A stretch of 44,614 bases of DNA from positions 1 through 44,614 of the forward strand of contig CACMZR010000013.1 of NCBI GenBank assembly GCA_902618245.1, given 5' to 3'. Below the pieces are notes generated by a model. It did not search any database and was not told the DNA's origin. It was given only the letters and a program-made list of their open reading frames with translations. Shown in pieces: positions 7,116-16,111 of the stretch; within the stretch, counting starts at the first letter, position 1; each line of letters starts with the position of its first letter. A program made the translations under genes and the position numbers. Source of the DNA: an uncultured Bacteroidota bacterium. Lineage in GTDB: Bacteria; Bacteroidota; Bacteroidia; Flavobacteriales; Flavobacteriaceae.

Positions 7116-9965
7116 TCACTTGGTTAGATACATTTTTCTTCTTGAGTATAGATCATAAAACTCATCTTCTTTTAAACTATCTATGAATAAAATACTCTCT
7201 CCCGTACTCTTCATTTCAGGACCCAATTGTTTATTAACATTTGGAAATTTATTGAATGAAAAAACAGGTTGCTTTATGGCATATCCTTTAAGTTGAGGTT
7301 TAAAATCAAAATCAATTACCTTATTTTTACCTAACATTACTTTAGTAGCATAATTAACATAAGGCTCTTTATAAGCCTTGGCTATAAAAGGGACTGTTCT
7401 AGATGCTCTAGGATTTGCTTCAATAACATAAACTTTATCTTCTTTCACAGCATATTGTATGTTTATAAGACCCACCGTGTTCAGTGCCAAAGCTATCTTA
7501 TGGGTGTGGTCTTTGATCTGCTGAACTACATATTCACCAAGATTAAAAACTGGTAAAGTTGCATTTGAATCTCCCGAATGAATTCCACACGGTTCAATAT
7601 GCTCCATTATACCAATTATTTGAACATTCTTTCCATCACATATCGCGTCAGCTTCACACTCAATAGCACCGTCGAGATAGTGATCAAGTAATAACTTATT
7701 ATTCGGTATTTTTTGAAGTAAATCAACAACATGAGCTTCAAGATCTTCTTTGTTGATTACTATTTTCATTCCCTGGCCACCTAATACATAAGAGGGTCGG
7801 ACAAGAATAGGGAAATCTAATTTTTCTGCAAGTTCTAGAGCCTGATCAGCTGTTTGAGCAACTCCAAATTCTGGGTATGGAATTTTATTATCTTTTAATA
7901 GTGAAGAAAAACTCCCTCTATCTTCAGCCAAGTCAAGTGATTTATAACTAGTCCCGATTATTTTTACTCCATAGCGGTCTAATTTCTCTGCTAGTTTTAA
8001 TGCGGTTTGACCTCCCAATTGAACAATAACACCTTCTGGTTTTTCATGCTGAATAATATCATAAATATGTTCCCAAAATACAGGTTCAAAATACAATTTA
8101 TCGGCAGTGTCAAAATCAGTTGAAACAGTTTCAGGGTTGCAATTGATCATAATCGTTTCATAATCACACTCACTTGCAGCTAAAACTCCATGAACGCAAC
8201 AATAGTCAAATTCAATACCTTGTCCTATTCGGTTGGGTCCTGAACCAAGAACTACAATTTTTTTTCGTTTTGTTACCTTACTTTCATTGTCACTTGCGGG
8301 GCTATTACCTTTGAATTTTACCTTAGCTTCAAAAGTTGAGTAATAATAGGGTGTTTTTGCAGCAAATTCAGCTGCGCAAGTATCAACAAGTTTATAAACT
8401 CTTTTAATACCATATTCTATTCTTTTTTCATATACTTCACTTTCTAAACATTTTAACATATGAGCTACTTGTCGGTCAGCAAAACCTTTCTGTTTTGCTT
8501 CGAGAAGCATTGCACTATCAATCGTACTTAAATTAAACTTCGATATCTGTTGCTCTAACTCATAAAGCTCTTCATATTGCTTCAAAAACCACATATCTAT
8601 TTTTGTGATTTCGTGAATTCTCGAGAGTGGAATACCAATTTGAATGGCATCATAAATTACAAAAACTCTATCCCAACTCGCAAAAGTTAATTTACTTATT
8701 ATTGTATCATAATCTGTATAGCTTTTACCATCTGCCCCAAGACCATTTCTTTTTATTTCAAGTGATTGAGTTGCTTTATGGAGTGCCTCTTGGAAAGATC
8801 TTCCTATTCCCATAACCTCTCCAACAGATTTCATTTGTAATCCCAAAGTGCGATCCGATCCCTCAAATTTATCAAAGTTCCATCTAGGTATTTTTACTAT
8901 TACATAATCCAAGGTGGGTTCAAATAAAGCTGATGTTGATTTAGTGATTTGATTTTCAAGTTCATCCAAATTATATCCTATAGCAAGTTTAGCGGCAATT
9001 TTTGCAATTGGGTAGCCTGTGGCTTTTGAAGCCAAAGCAGATGATCTAGAAACACGTGGATTAATTTCTATAGCAATAATATCTTCTTTCTCATCCGGAC
9101 TTACTGCAAACTGAACATTGCATCCACCTGCAAAGTCACCTATACTTCTCATCATATGGATTGCCATATCACGCATCCTTTGAAAAGTTTTGTCTGAAAG
9201 AGTCATAGCTGGTGCAACGGTGATTGAGTCACCTGTATGAATTCCCATCGGATCCATGTTTTCAATAGTACATATAATTACAACATTATCGTTTTTATCT
9301 CTAAGCAGCTCGAGCTCGTATTCTTTCCATCCAATTAATGCTTTATCTATCATTACCTCATGGATTGGAGAAATTTCTAAACCTCTAGTAAGTAATTCAT
9401 CAAAATCTTCTGCTTTGTGAACAAAAGATGCTCCTGCCCCACCGAGGGTGTAGGAAGCTCGAATTACGAGAGGAAAACCAAATTGTTGAGCAATTTCTTT
9501 ACCTTTTAAGTAAGAGTTAGCTGTAGCTTGTGGTGCCATTTCCACACCTATCTTAGTCATTAACTCTCTAAATTGTTCTCTATCTTCTGTAATCTGAATA
9601 GCGTCAATATCAACTCCTATAATTTTTACATTAAAATCTTCCCAAATTCCTTTATCTGCTGCTTCAATACAAAGATTTAGAGCAGTTTGCCCTCCCATAG
9701 TTGGTAATACAGCATCAATATTGTGTTTTTTAAGAATTTCAATTATAGATTTTGTGTTTAACGGTTTAAGATAGACATGATCAGCCATTGAAGGGTCGGT
9801 CATGATTGTAGCTGGATTAGAATTTATAAGGATTGTTTTAATACCATCCTCCCTTAAGGATCTTAAAGCTTGCGACCCAGAGTAATCAAACTCACATGCT
9901 TGGCCAATAATAATTGGTCCAGAACCTATAACAAGAATACTTTTGATAGAATTGACTTTAGGCAT
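7116..9965 (-). CDS. carB: Carbamoyl-phosphate synthase large subunit
   Basis: 949 residues. It makes carbamoyl phosphate for pyrimidine and arginine synthesis from bicarbonate, ATP and ammonia supplied by the small subunit CarA, which is not in this window. The two homologous halves are visible: VIGSGPIIIGQACEFDYSG near residue 12 and VLGSGPNRIGQGIEFDYC near 570, each followed by an ATP-grasp domain. It stops at KMYLTK where longer homologues (about 1070 residues) continue into the MGS-type allosteric domain, so that regulatory domain is absent; short CarB forms are common in this phylum. The start MPKVNSIKSILVIGSGP matches the family. Confidence 0.96.
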   Translation of the reverse strand: MPKVNSIKSILVIGSGPIIIGQACEFDYSGSQALRSLREDGIKTILINSNPATIMTDPSMADHVYLKPLNTKSIIEILKKHNIDAVLPTMGGQTALNLCIEAADKGIWEDFNVKIIGVDIDAIQITEDREQFRELMTKIGVEMAPQATANSYLKGKEIAQQFGFPLVIRASYTLGGAGASFVHKAEDFDELLTRGLEISPIHEVMIDKALIGWKEYELELLRDKNDNVVIICTIENMDPMGIHTGDSITVAPAMTLSDKTFQRMRDMAIHMMRSIGDFAGGCNVQFAVSPDEKEDIIAIEINPRVSRSSALASKATGYPIAKIAAKLAIGYNLDELENQITKSTSALFEPTLDYVIVKIPRWNFDKFEGSDRTLGLQMKSVGEVMGIGRSFQEALHKATQSLEIKRNGLGADGKSYTDYDTIISKLTFASWDRVFVIYDAIQIGIPLSRIHEITKIDMWFLKQYEELYELEQQISKFNLSTIDSAMLLEAKQKGFADRQVAHMLKCLESEVYEKRIEYGIKRVYKLVDTCAAEFAAKTPYYYSTFEAKVKFKGNSPASDNESKVTKRKKIVVLGSGPNRIGQGIEFDYCCVHGVLAASECDYETIMINCNPETVSTDFDTADKLYFEPVFWEHIYDIIQHEKPEGVIVQLGGQTALKLAEKLDRYGVKIIGTSYKSLDLAEDRGSFSSLLKDNKIPYPEFGVAQTADQALELAEKLDFPILVRPSYVLGGQGMKIVINKEDLEAHVVDLLQKIPNNKLLLDHYLDGAIECEADAICDGKNVQIIGIMEHIEPCGIHSGDSNATLPVFNLGEYVVQQIKDHTHKIALALNTVGLINIQYAVKEDKVYVIEANPRASRTVPFIAKAYKEPYVNYATKVMLGKNKVIDFDFKPQLKGYAIKQPVFSFNKFPNVNKQLGPEMKSTGESILFIDSLKEDEFYDLYSRRKMYLTK

Positions 9966-9980
9966 GCTAATAATTTAAAT

Positions 9981-10013
9981 AAAAAAAAAGTGTTACCAAT
10001 AAAAAAGTAACAC
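9981..10013 (-). terminator. Intrinsic terminator of rpmH, in the carB leader
   Basis: On the minus strand GTGTTAC (10013-10007) pairs perfectly with GTAACAC (9996-9990) around a 10-base loop and is followed by nine T residues (9989-9981). It lies 25 bp after the rpmH stop and only 15 bp before the carB ATG, so it should end rpmH transcription and may also limit read-through into carB. Confidence 0.85.
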
Positions 10014-10038
10014 CTTTATGAAAATATTGTTTTGTCAT

Positions 10039-10197
10039 TTATTTTTTGTGTCTTGGTTCAGAAGAAACTGACAACTTTTTTCTGCCCTTTGCACGTCTGG
10101 AAGAAAGAACTTTTCTACCACTAGCTGTGGCCATTCTTTCTCTAAAACCATGCTTATTTTTTCTTTTCCTTTTCGAAGGTTGGAATGTTCTTTTCAT
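10039..10197 (-). CDS. rpmH: 50S ribosomal protein L34
   Basis: A 52-residue basic protein starting [20 protein letters not shown] and ending in EPRHKK. The TFQPS...[11 protein letters not shown] segment is the L34 signature. L34 is a small protein of the large ribosomal subunit. The ATG at 10197 follows a TATATTTG promoter-like element by 37 bp, and the gene is followed by a strong intrinsic terminator, so it looks monocistronic. Confidence 0.97.
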   Translation of the reverse strand: MKRTFQPSKRKRKNKHGFRERMATASGRKVLSSRRAKGRKKLSVSSEPRHKK

Positions 10198-10234
10198 AAT
10201 TTTTTGACAGAATTTTAAGTCAACATAAGTGGCT

Positions 10235-10242
10235 CAAATATA
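10235..10242 (-). promoter_or_regulatory. Putative -7 promoter element for rpmH
   Basis: Minus-strand TATATTTG matches TAnnTTTG, with a TTGG about 18 bp upstream as a possible -33 element. It lies 37 bp before the rpmH start. Confidence 0.5.
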
Positions 10243-10298
10243 CGACAACTTTTTTTTCATCCAACCATCATAAAAAACATTTAGCTTTTCTTTTTTTT

Positions 10299-10306
10299 TA
10301 ACTTTG
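10299..10306 (+). promoter_or_regulatory. Putative -7 promoter element for the TPR membrane protein gene
   Basis: TAACTTTG fits the TAnnTTTG consensus and ends 13 bp before the ATG at 10320. No clear -33 element is visible in the T-rich upstream run. Confidence 0.4.
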
Positions 10307-10319
10307 AAAAAAAAGAAAA

Positions 10320-10835
10320 ATGTTTCCAAAAATTCTAAAAATGTTCTTAGCATCATTATCATTAGGCTATGCTGTATATCTATTTATTGACGATTATATA
10401 GGTAATGGTATTATGATGACAATTGTCTCAGGGTTGTTAGTACTTTTATATTTCAAAAACGAAATCATTTTTTTAGCTTTTCTAAGATTGAGAAAGCAAG
10501 ACTTTGTTGGTACTGAAAAGTGGCTAATGCGAATACCAAATATTGAAAGAAATTTAGTTAGAAAACAGCAGGGTTATTATAACTATCTCTTTGGAATTAT
10601 TCATTCGCAAAAAAATCTTACTCAAGCAGAGAGATATTTCAAAACAGCAATTAAACTAGGATTGTCTATGAATCACGACCTTGCTATGGCAAAAATGAGT
10701 CTTGCAGGTATTTATTTACAAAAAAGAAGAAAAAGGGAAGCACAGCAGCTTTTAAACGAGGCCAAAAAACATGACAAACATGGCATGCTGAAAGGTCAAA
10801 TGAAAATTATTCATCAACAAATGAAACGCATTTAA
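10320..10835 (+). CDS. Small membrane protein with C-terminal TPR-like repeats
   Basis: 171 residues. Two hydrophobic segments (about 7-28 and 32-57) form an N-terminal hairpin or pair of membrane helices. The remaining soluble part carries TPR-type helices: YYNYLFGIIHSQKNLTQAER then LAMAKMSLAGIYLQKRRKRE, spaced about 40 residues. TPRs mediate protein-protein contacts; no partner can be named. Its stop shares a TTAA with the stop of the convergent lytic transglycosylase gene. Function unknown; homologues with this two-helix plus TPR layout appear common in Flavobacteriia, from memory. Confidence 0.72.
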   Translation: MFPKILKMFLASLSLGYAVYLFIDDYIGNGIMMTIVSGLLVLLYFKNEIIFLAFLRLRKQDFVGTEKWLMRIPNIERNLVRKQQGYYNYLFGIIHSQKNLTQAERYFKTAIKLGLSMNHDLAMAKMSLAGIYLQKRRKREAQQLLNEAKKHDKHGMLKGQMKIIHQQMKRI

Positions 10836-11755
10836 TTACAACAATCTAAGGGTATTTTTATCTGATATTTTTTTCTTGACTTGTTATTTAAATGATTTTG
10901 TATTAACCATGGGTTAAAAATTTTCAAATGTTTGTAATTAATTCCTTGTTCCTCAGCAAATGAAGCGATATTTTGAATTGGAAGATCCCAATTAATTATC
11001 TTAGTGGGTGAAAGTTCATACAAATCAGATTTTTCAAAAATATATCCATACTTTTTAGGATTAGACATGATAATTTTAACCGCAAGTATTCGGAAAACAT
11101 ATCGTTTAGTTTCATCATTTAGTAAAAGATCATAATAACTTTTAACTTTTTGTTTGAGCAATTCCTTTTCAATACCATAAATTCCTCTATTAAAAGCGGC
11201 TGCTGCTAGTGTCCAATTTCCAAATTTATTTTTAGCCTTCTTTAAATATTGACAAGCTACCCGAGTAGATTTTTCAACGTGATATCGCTCATCAACATTA
11301 CTGTTTACCTCCAAACCATACTCTTTTGCGGTAGAAGGCATTAGTTGCCAAAAACCCTTTGCTCCTCTAGGTGAACGTAAATTTTGTAAACCACTTTCAA
11401 TAACTGCTAAATATTTAAAATCATGTGGTATACCCTCTTCATTTAAAATTTTTTCAATCATAGGAAACCACTTATTAGCTCTTTTTATCAAGAGCATCAT
11501 ATTTGATTGCCAATACGTATTAACTAACAATTCTCTATCTAAGCGTTCTCTTATATCGGAAGAATCAATTGGTACATATTCTTCACAAAAATTTAAATTA
11601 TTAGGCATTTTAAGTGCAAAAACATTTAAAGTATTCTTATAATTCTGTGTAGGAGTAACTTCATATTCTTGGGTTCTTGCACGAAAGATTGAGACAAAAG
11701 ATAATAAAATCAGAAAAATATAAGTCCTATCAATACAAACCATCAAAGAATTCAT
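10832..11755 (-). CDS. Lytic transglycosylase (SLT/MltD-like), secreted
   Basis: 307 residues with an N-terminal signal sequence (hydrophobic 11-24). The SLT goose-lysozyme-like domain spans about 95-215: AVIESGLQNLRSPRGAKGFW contains catalytic Glu120, then QLMPSTAKEYGL (137-148), then AAAAFNRG where the family often has YNRG. It cleaves the glycan strands of peptidoglycan with formation of 1,6-anhydroMurNAc. Residues about 262-303 (INYKHLKIFNPWL..KIP) resemble a degenerate LysM peptidoglycan-binding motif. Methionine 5 is a possible alternative start. It lies 14 bp after the alpha/beta hydrolase gene, probably the same operon. Confidence 0.9.
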   Translation of the reverse strand: MNSLMVCIDRTYIFLILLSFVSIFRARTQEYEVTPTQNYKNTLNVFALKMPNNLNFCEEYVPIDSSDIRERLDRELLVNTYWQSNMMLLIKRANKWFPMIEKILNEEGIPHDFKYLAVIESGLQNLRSPRGAKGFWQLMPSTAKEYGLEVNSNVDERYHVEKSTRVACQYLKKAKNKFGNWTLAAAAFNRGIYGIEKELLKQKVKSYYDLLLNDETKRYVFRILAVKIIMSNPKKYGYIFEKSDLYELSPTKIINWDLPIQNIASFAEEQGINYKHLKIFNPWLIQNHLNNKSRKKYQIKIPLDCCN

Positions 11756-11769
11756 TTAATTAAAAATAA

Positions 11770-12423
11770 TCATTTTTGAAGTATTGATGGTAGCTCTTTA
11801 TTGAACCAAATTGATTCTGTAATTATAATTGCATGTCCCCCTTTGATTTTGAAAAAAGGACTAATGAGGTTTTTTATTGGAAAAACAGAGTCAGAGTCCC
11901 CATGAATATGTATAAGTTTATTTGAAAATTTATTTTGATCCCAATGAACCAATGCATTAATTGCCCAATCTAAATATTCTGAATTACGCTCTGAAAGATA
12001 TCTTTGATAAAGTGCAACACGCTTTTTAATCCCTTTACCAAAAGCAAAAATTGCTAAATTATCAATATTTTCAATCAATTGTGTTGGAAGAAGTTTATGC
12101 GCATTAGTTCTTTTTGCCATTTTCATAGGTAATGGGAGTTCTCCTTTAGATTTTATGCTTGATACAATTACTATTTTTTTAACAGAAACATATTTGGCCA
12201 TTTCCTGGACTAATATTCCCCCGAAGGAAACACCCAAAAGAATTGGATTTTTATGGACAACGCGCTTACACATCCTTTTAGCATAATCACTAAGAGGCTC
12301 GTTCTTTACAGGAGATATCCAACTCAAAAGATGAATTTGAAAATTCATGGGAAATTTTAGATATTCAAAAATTTTTGGACTTGCAGCCATTCCAGGCATA
12401 CAATATATATGAATTGGTCTCAT
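11770..12423 (-). CDS. Alpha/beta hydrolase fold protein
   Basis: 217 residues. The nucleophile elbow GVSFGG (64-69) places the catalytic serine at 66. IHGDSDSVFPI (174-183) supplies the acid and GGHAI (195-199) the histidine (His197), completing the triad in the usual order. The domain is compact with only a short lid. The substrate is unknown; no signal peptide is seen, so it is probably cytoplasmic. It is upstream of, and probably cotranscribed with, the lytic transglycosylase gene. Confidence 0.82.
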   Translation of the reverse strand: MRPIHIYCMPGMAASPKIFEYLKFPMNFQIHLLSWISPVKNEPLSDYAKRMCKRVVHKNPILLGVSFGGILVQEMAKYVSVKKIVIVSSIKSKGELPLPMKMAKRTNAHKLLPTQLIENIDNLAIFAFGKGIKKRVALYQRYLSERNSEYLDWAINALVHWDQNKFSNKLIHIHGDSDSVFPIKNLISPFFKIKGGHAIIITESIWFNKELPSILQK

Positions 12424-12528
12424 TTTGTCAATTCAAATCATTTAATTGTTTGTTATTTTTTGTATTTTAGCAATCCCTTAAAACAAATTTAAACAACTAC
12501 ATCAAATAAATAATCAAGTATTGTGATT

Positions 12529-12822
12529 ATGGAAAATTTAACTTTAGTAAATAACGAGTTCTTAAGACAGTTTGAAGTTAAAATTGAAGACAGCCTAGCA
12601 AGAATAGAGTATTCTGAGCAAGAGAGAAAAATTTTCCTTACCAAATTGCACATCCCTAAAAAAATTGAAAACAAAGAATTAGAAGAAGCCTTTATTATTA
12701 AGGTTCTTGAGTTTATTTCTGAAAAAAATTTAAGGGTAGTTCCAACCTCACCCAAAATAGCAAGATTTTTAAGAATTAATCGGAGATATAAGAGACTTCT
12801 TCCAGTGGGAATAAAACTCTAA
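12529..12822 (+). CDS. Small GNAT-like protein lacking the acetyl-CoA loop
   Basis: 97 residues from the ATG at 12529; a GTG two codons upstream is also in frame, but the family usually starts MEN...LVNNE. The pattern LVNNEFLRQFEV, then IFLTKLHIP, then VLEFISEKNLRVVPTSPKIA matches the short YidJ/GTLF3-type N-acetyltransferases. In that family, residues after the P of HIP read like LEGKGIG..L and bind acetyl-CoA; here they are KKIENKELEEAF, with no glycines. The cysteine common in V.P.CP is serine here. It may be a non-catalytic relative. The gene ends two bases from convergent mtaB. Confidence 0.65.
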   Translation: MENLTLVNNEFLRQFEVKIEDSLARIEYSEQERKIFLTKLHIPKKIENKELEEAFIIKVLEFISEKNLRVVPTSPKIARFLRINRRYKRLLPVGIKL

Positions 12823-12824
12823 GT

Positions 12825-14171
12825 CTAATTTTTAATTCTAACGAATCCTTCCTCATCAATTCTATCTAGTTTCACTTTTAATAAAGTATCTGCAAGTATT
12901 GGGTCCCACGGCATACGAACCTTAATATAATTTTCTGTGAAACCAGTTATGTAACCTTTTTTGTTCTCACTTTCAAATAAAACCTCATGATTTTTCCCGA
13001 GCTGGGATTGATAAAAACAACGGCGTTTTTCTACGGATAATGATCTCAACATTTTGCTTCGTTTACTTCGAGTTAATTTATCTACTTTGTCTTTTATTTT
13101 AATTGCTTCTGTGTTAGCCCTTTCTGAATAAGTGAATACATGGAGATAAGAAATTTCTAACCCAGAAATGTAATTATAAGTCTCTAGAAAATCTTCATCT
13201 GTTTCACTTGGATAACCTACTATAACATCAGCACCTATGCATGCATCTGGAATTAAAGATCTAATTCGCTTTATTTTTTCAGAGTATAGGGAAGATAAAT
13301 ATCTTCGTTTCATACTTTTTAAAATTTTGTCACTACCGCTTTGCAATGGGATATGGAAATGTGGAACAAAACGCTTACTGCTTCCAATAAACTTGATGAT
13401 GTCATCACTTAACAGGTTAGGTTCAATTGATGAGATACGAAAACGATAAACAGATTTTAAATTTTCTAAGGCTTTAACAAGATCTAAAAATGTATGCTCA
13501 TGTTTTTTATTACCAAACTCACCTTTCCCATAGTCACCTATATTGACTCCTGTAAGAACTATTTCTTTTAACCCTGAATCAGCAATTTTTTGGGCATTAT
13601 TAATAACATTTAATAAAGAATCACTTCTAGAAATTCCTCTTGCTTTAGGTATAGTACAATATGAACATTTGTAATCACATCCATCTTGAATTTTTAAGAA
13701 AGCTCTTGATCTTTCATTTATAGAATAACTAGTCTCATAAAAATTGGCTTCCTCTATTTCACAAGAATATATTTGTGTTGGTTCACTTTTTTTAAGGTTC
13801 TGGACGTATTCAATTATTTTAAATTTTTCGGTTGCTCCAAGGACTAAATCTACACCATCTAAAGAGGCAATTTCATCTGGCTTTAATTGAGCGTAACATC
13901 CGATAGCAGCGATAAATGCATTTGGATTTTTTTTAAGGGCTTTTTTAACCAAAACTCTAAGCTCTTTATCAGCATTTTCAGTAACTGAACAAGTATTAAT
14001 AACATATAAATCTGCAAAAGAAGTAAATGAAACAACCTGATAGTGTGAAGAAGTAAATTCTCTTGAAATAGTTGATGTTTCAGAAAAATTGACTTTACAA
14101 CCAAGAGTGTGAAAAGCAACTTTTATTAAGTTTATATTTTTTTCATCTTGAAAAGGAACAATTTTTTCCAT
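12825..14171 (-). CDS. mtaB: tRNA t6A37 methylthiotransferase MtaB
   Basis: 448 residues. This radical-SAM enzyme adds a methylthio group to C2 of N6-threonylcarbamoyladenosine 37 in ANN-decoding tRNAs. Three-part architecture: N-terminal UPF0004 domain with cluster cysteines Cys25 (LGCKVN), Cys61 (NTCSVT) and Cys92 (GCYAQ); radical-SAM motif CDYKCSYC (165-172); and a C-terminal TRAM-like RNA-binding segment (about 375-445). HTLGCKVNFSE distinguishes MtaB from MiaB and RimO. It is flanked by a convergent GNAT-like gene and a divergent binding-protein gene. Confidence 0.94.
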   Translation of the reverse strand: MEKIVPFQDEKNINLIKVAFHTLGCKVNFSETSTISREFTSSHYQVVSFTSFADLYVINTCSVTENADKELRVLVKKALKKNPNAFIAAIGCYAQLKPDEIASLDGVDLVLGATEKFKIIEYVQNLKKSEPTQIYSCEIEEANFYETSYSINERSRAFLKIQDGCDYKCSYCTIPKARGISRSDSLLNVINNAQKIADSGLKEIVLTGVNIGDYGKGEFGNKKHEHTFLDLVKALENLKSVYRFRISSIEPNLLSDDIIKFIGSSKRFVPHFHIPLQSGSDKILKSMKRRYLSSLYSEKIKRIRSLIPDACIGADVIVGYPSETDEDFLETYNYISGLEISYLHVFTYSERANTEAIKIKDKVDKLTRSKRSKMLRSLSVEKRRCFYQSQLGKNHEVLFESENKKGYITGFTENYIKVRMPWDPILADTLLKVKLDRIDEEGFVRIKN

Positions 14172-14198
14172 AATCGTTTTAAAGCCTTAAATTCAAGG

Positions 14199-14206
14199 CA
14201 AATATA
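14199..14206 (-). promoter_or_regulatory. Putative -7 promoter element for mtaB
   Basis: Minus-strand TATATTTG matches TAnnTTTG and lies 27 bp before the mtaB start in the 49 bp gap shared with the divergent binding-protein gene. No -33 TTTG at the right spacing. Confidence 0.4.
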
Positions 14207-14220
14207 TTAACAAAATTTAC

Positions 14221-15840
14221 ATGCCTAAGCTACTTTGTAATCAATGTCCAGTTTATCTCTATTTGGCAATATTTTTTTTTCTATTAAGTTGTAACAACAC
14301 AAATAATATAGAAAATAGAACGGTATTTCGTTACAATGAGTACAGAAATGTTACATCCCTTGATCCAGCATTTTCAAGAAACCCACAAAATATATGGCCA
14401 ATTAATCAATTATTTAATGGTTTAGTTCAATTAAATAAAAATTTAAATATAGAGCCAGAGATTGCTAGCTCCTGGTCAATAAGTTCTGATGGACTAACTT
14501 ATACGTTTTATCTTCGTAATGATGTTTACTTTCATGAATCACCAATTTTTGGAGAGAAAAAAACAAGAAGAGTAGAGGCTAAGGATTTTGTTTACAGTTT
14601 TGATCGTTTAAAAGATCCTGTTGTTGCATCGCCTGGGAGTTGGGTTCTTCTGAATGTAGAAAATTACAAAGCAACATCAGAAGATATTTTAACTATTACC
14701 CTAAAAAATCCATTCCCAGCTTTTTTGGGACTTCTTACAATGCGCTATTGTTCTGTTGTTCCAAAGGAAGTAACCACTTATTATGGAGTGAATTTCAGAT
14801 CCAACCCAATAGGTACTGGTCCTTTTTATTTTAAAAGATGGGATGAAAATGTAAAATTAGTTTTACTAAAAAATAAAAAATATTTCGAAAAAGATGTAAA
14901 TGGCAATAAATTGCCTTTCCTTGATGCAATCTCAGTAAGGTTTATTCCAGATATTCAGAGTGAATTTATGCTTTTTTTACAGGGAAAGTTTGATTTTATA
15001 AATTCCCTAGATGCATCATACAAAGATGAACTACTTGATTATGATGGAACTTTGCGAAGTAAATACTTTAAAAAAATAAATATGCTTAAAGGACCTTATT
15101 TAAATTCCGAATATATAGGTATCTTTCTTGATAGTAAAAACCCAGCAATCAAATCTAAAAACATAAGAAAAGCACTTAACATAGGATTTGATAGAAAATT
15201 GATGGTGGCATTCTTAAGGAACAATATAGGTTATCCAGCTAAAAAAGGATTTATCCCTAAGGGACTTCCTGGGACTAGTGATGAAGAAATTAAATATGAT
15301 CCTAAATTAGCAAAAAAATTAGTGGAAAATTATATAGAAGAAACAGGAGAAAGGCCTTCTATAAAATTAGCTACTGATTCTAATTATATAGACTTATGTG
15401 AATATCTACAGAGAGAATTTCAAAAAATCGGTATCGAAATAAAAATTGATGTAATGCCAACAGCATCATTACGTCAAGCTAAATCTTCAGGAAAACTTGA
15501 ACTTTTTAGAGCTAGTTGGATAGCAGATTATCCAGATGCCGAAAACTACCTTTCGCTTTTTAACAGTATTAACTTTTCACCTAGTGGTCCAAATTATACG
15601 CATTATAAAAACCTAAATTTTGATAAAATGTATAAAAATTCATTAGTAATTATGTCAGATACATTACGTTTTGAAAAATATAAGCAGATGGACTCTCTTG
15701 CTTTCAGTGATTTCCCGATCATACCACTTTACTATGACCAAGTTGTTCGTTTTGTTCAAAAAGATATTGAGGGGATGGAAATTAACCCTATCAACTTACT
15801 AGTATTAAAAAACGTAAAAAAAATAAGCGCTAGAAATTAG
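14221..15840 (+). CDS. ABC transporter substrate-binding lipoprotein, oligopeptide (family 5) type
   Basis: 539 residues, typical DppA/OppA length. Lipobox LLSC with Cys24 follows a hydrophobic signal, so it is a lipoprotein. Family 5 features: NVTSLDPAFSRNPQNIW near the N-terminus, LNKNLNIEPEIASSWSISSD, TFYLRNDVYFHE, the SNPIGTGPFYFKRWDE block, and the C-terminal ADYPDAENYLSLFNS (peptide-pocket region). It is expected to bind peptides or similar solutes for import. No permease or ATPase gene is adjacent, so it is an orphan component here. It ends three bases from convergent rpmE. Confidence 0.9.
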   Translation: MPKLLCNQCPVYLYLAIFFFLLSCNNTNNIENRTVFRYNEYRNVTSLDPAFSRNPQNIWPINQLFNGLVQLNKNLNIEPEIASSWSISSDGLTYTFYLRNDVYFHESPIFGEKKTRRVEAKDFVYSFDRLKDPVVASPGSWVLLNVENYKATSEDILTITLKNPFPAFLGLLTMRYCSVVPKEVTTYYGVNFRSNPIGTGPFYFKRWDENVKLVLLKNKKYFEKDVNGNKLPFLDAISVRFIPDIQSEFMLFLQGKFDFINSLDASYKDELLDYDGTLRSKYFKKINMLKGPYLNSEYIGIFLDSKNPAIKSKNIRKALNIGFDRKLMVAFLRNNIGYPAKKGFIPKGLPGTSDEEIKYDPKLAKKLVENYIEETGERPSIKLATDSNYIDLCEYLQREFQKIGIEIKIDVMPTASLRQAKSSGKLELFRASWIADYPDAENYLSLFNSINFSPSGPNYTHYKNLNFDKMYKNSLVIMSDTLRFEKYKQMDSLAFSDFPIIPLYYDQVVRFVQKDIEGMEINPINLLVLKNVKKISARN

Positions 15841-15843
15841 ATA

Positions 15844-16095
15844 TTACTTCTTAAACTTAGAATATTTGTTTTTAAATTTATCGATACGCCCAGCCGTATC
15901 CACTAATTTTGATTTGCCGGTGTAATAGGGATGAGATGTTCTTGATATTTCGAGTTTTACTAAAGGATACTTAACCCCATCAACTTCAATTGTTTCTTTA
16001 GAGTTAACAGTTGATTTTGTGATAAAAACGTCGTCGTTGGACATGTCTTTAAAAGCTACTAGCCTGTAATTGTCAGGATGTATATTTGATTTCAT
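15844..16095 (-). CDS. rpmE2: 50S ribosomal protein L31 type B
   Basis: 83 residues: [20 protein letters not shown], then [24 protein letters not shown]. This is the type B (C-minus) L31, with no cysteines at all and hence no zinc site; type A has a CxxC pair. Type B usually works in zinc limitation or is the sole copy in many Bacteroidota. It is preceded by the best promoter match in the window and looks monocistronic. Confidence 0.96.
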   Translation of the reverse strand: MKSNIHPDNYRLVAFKDMSNDDVFITKSTVNSKETIEVDGVKYPLVKLEISRTSHPYYTGKSKLVDTAGRIDKFKNKYSKFKK

Positions 16096-16111
16096 TTTAA
16101 TAATTAGTTTG

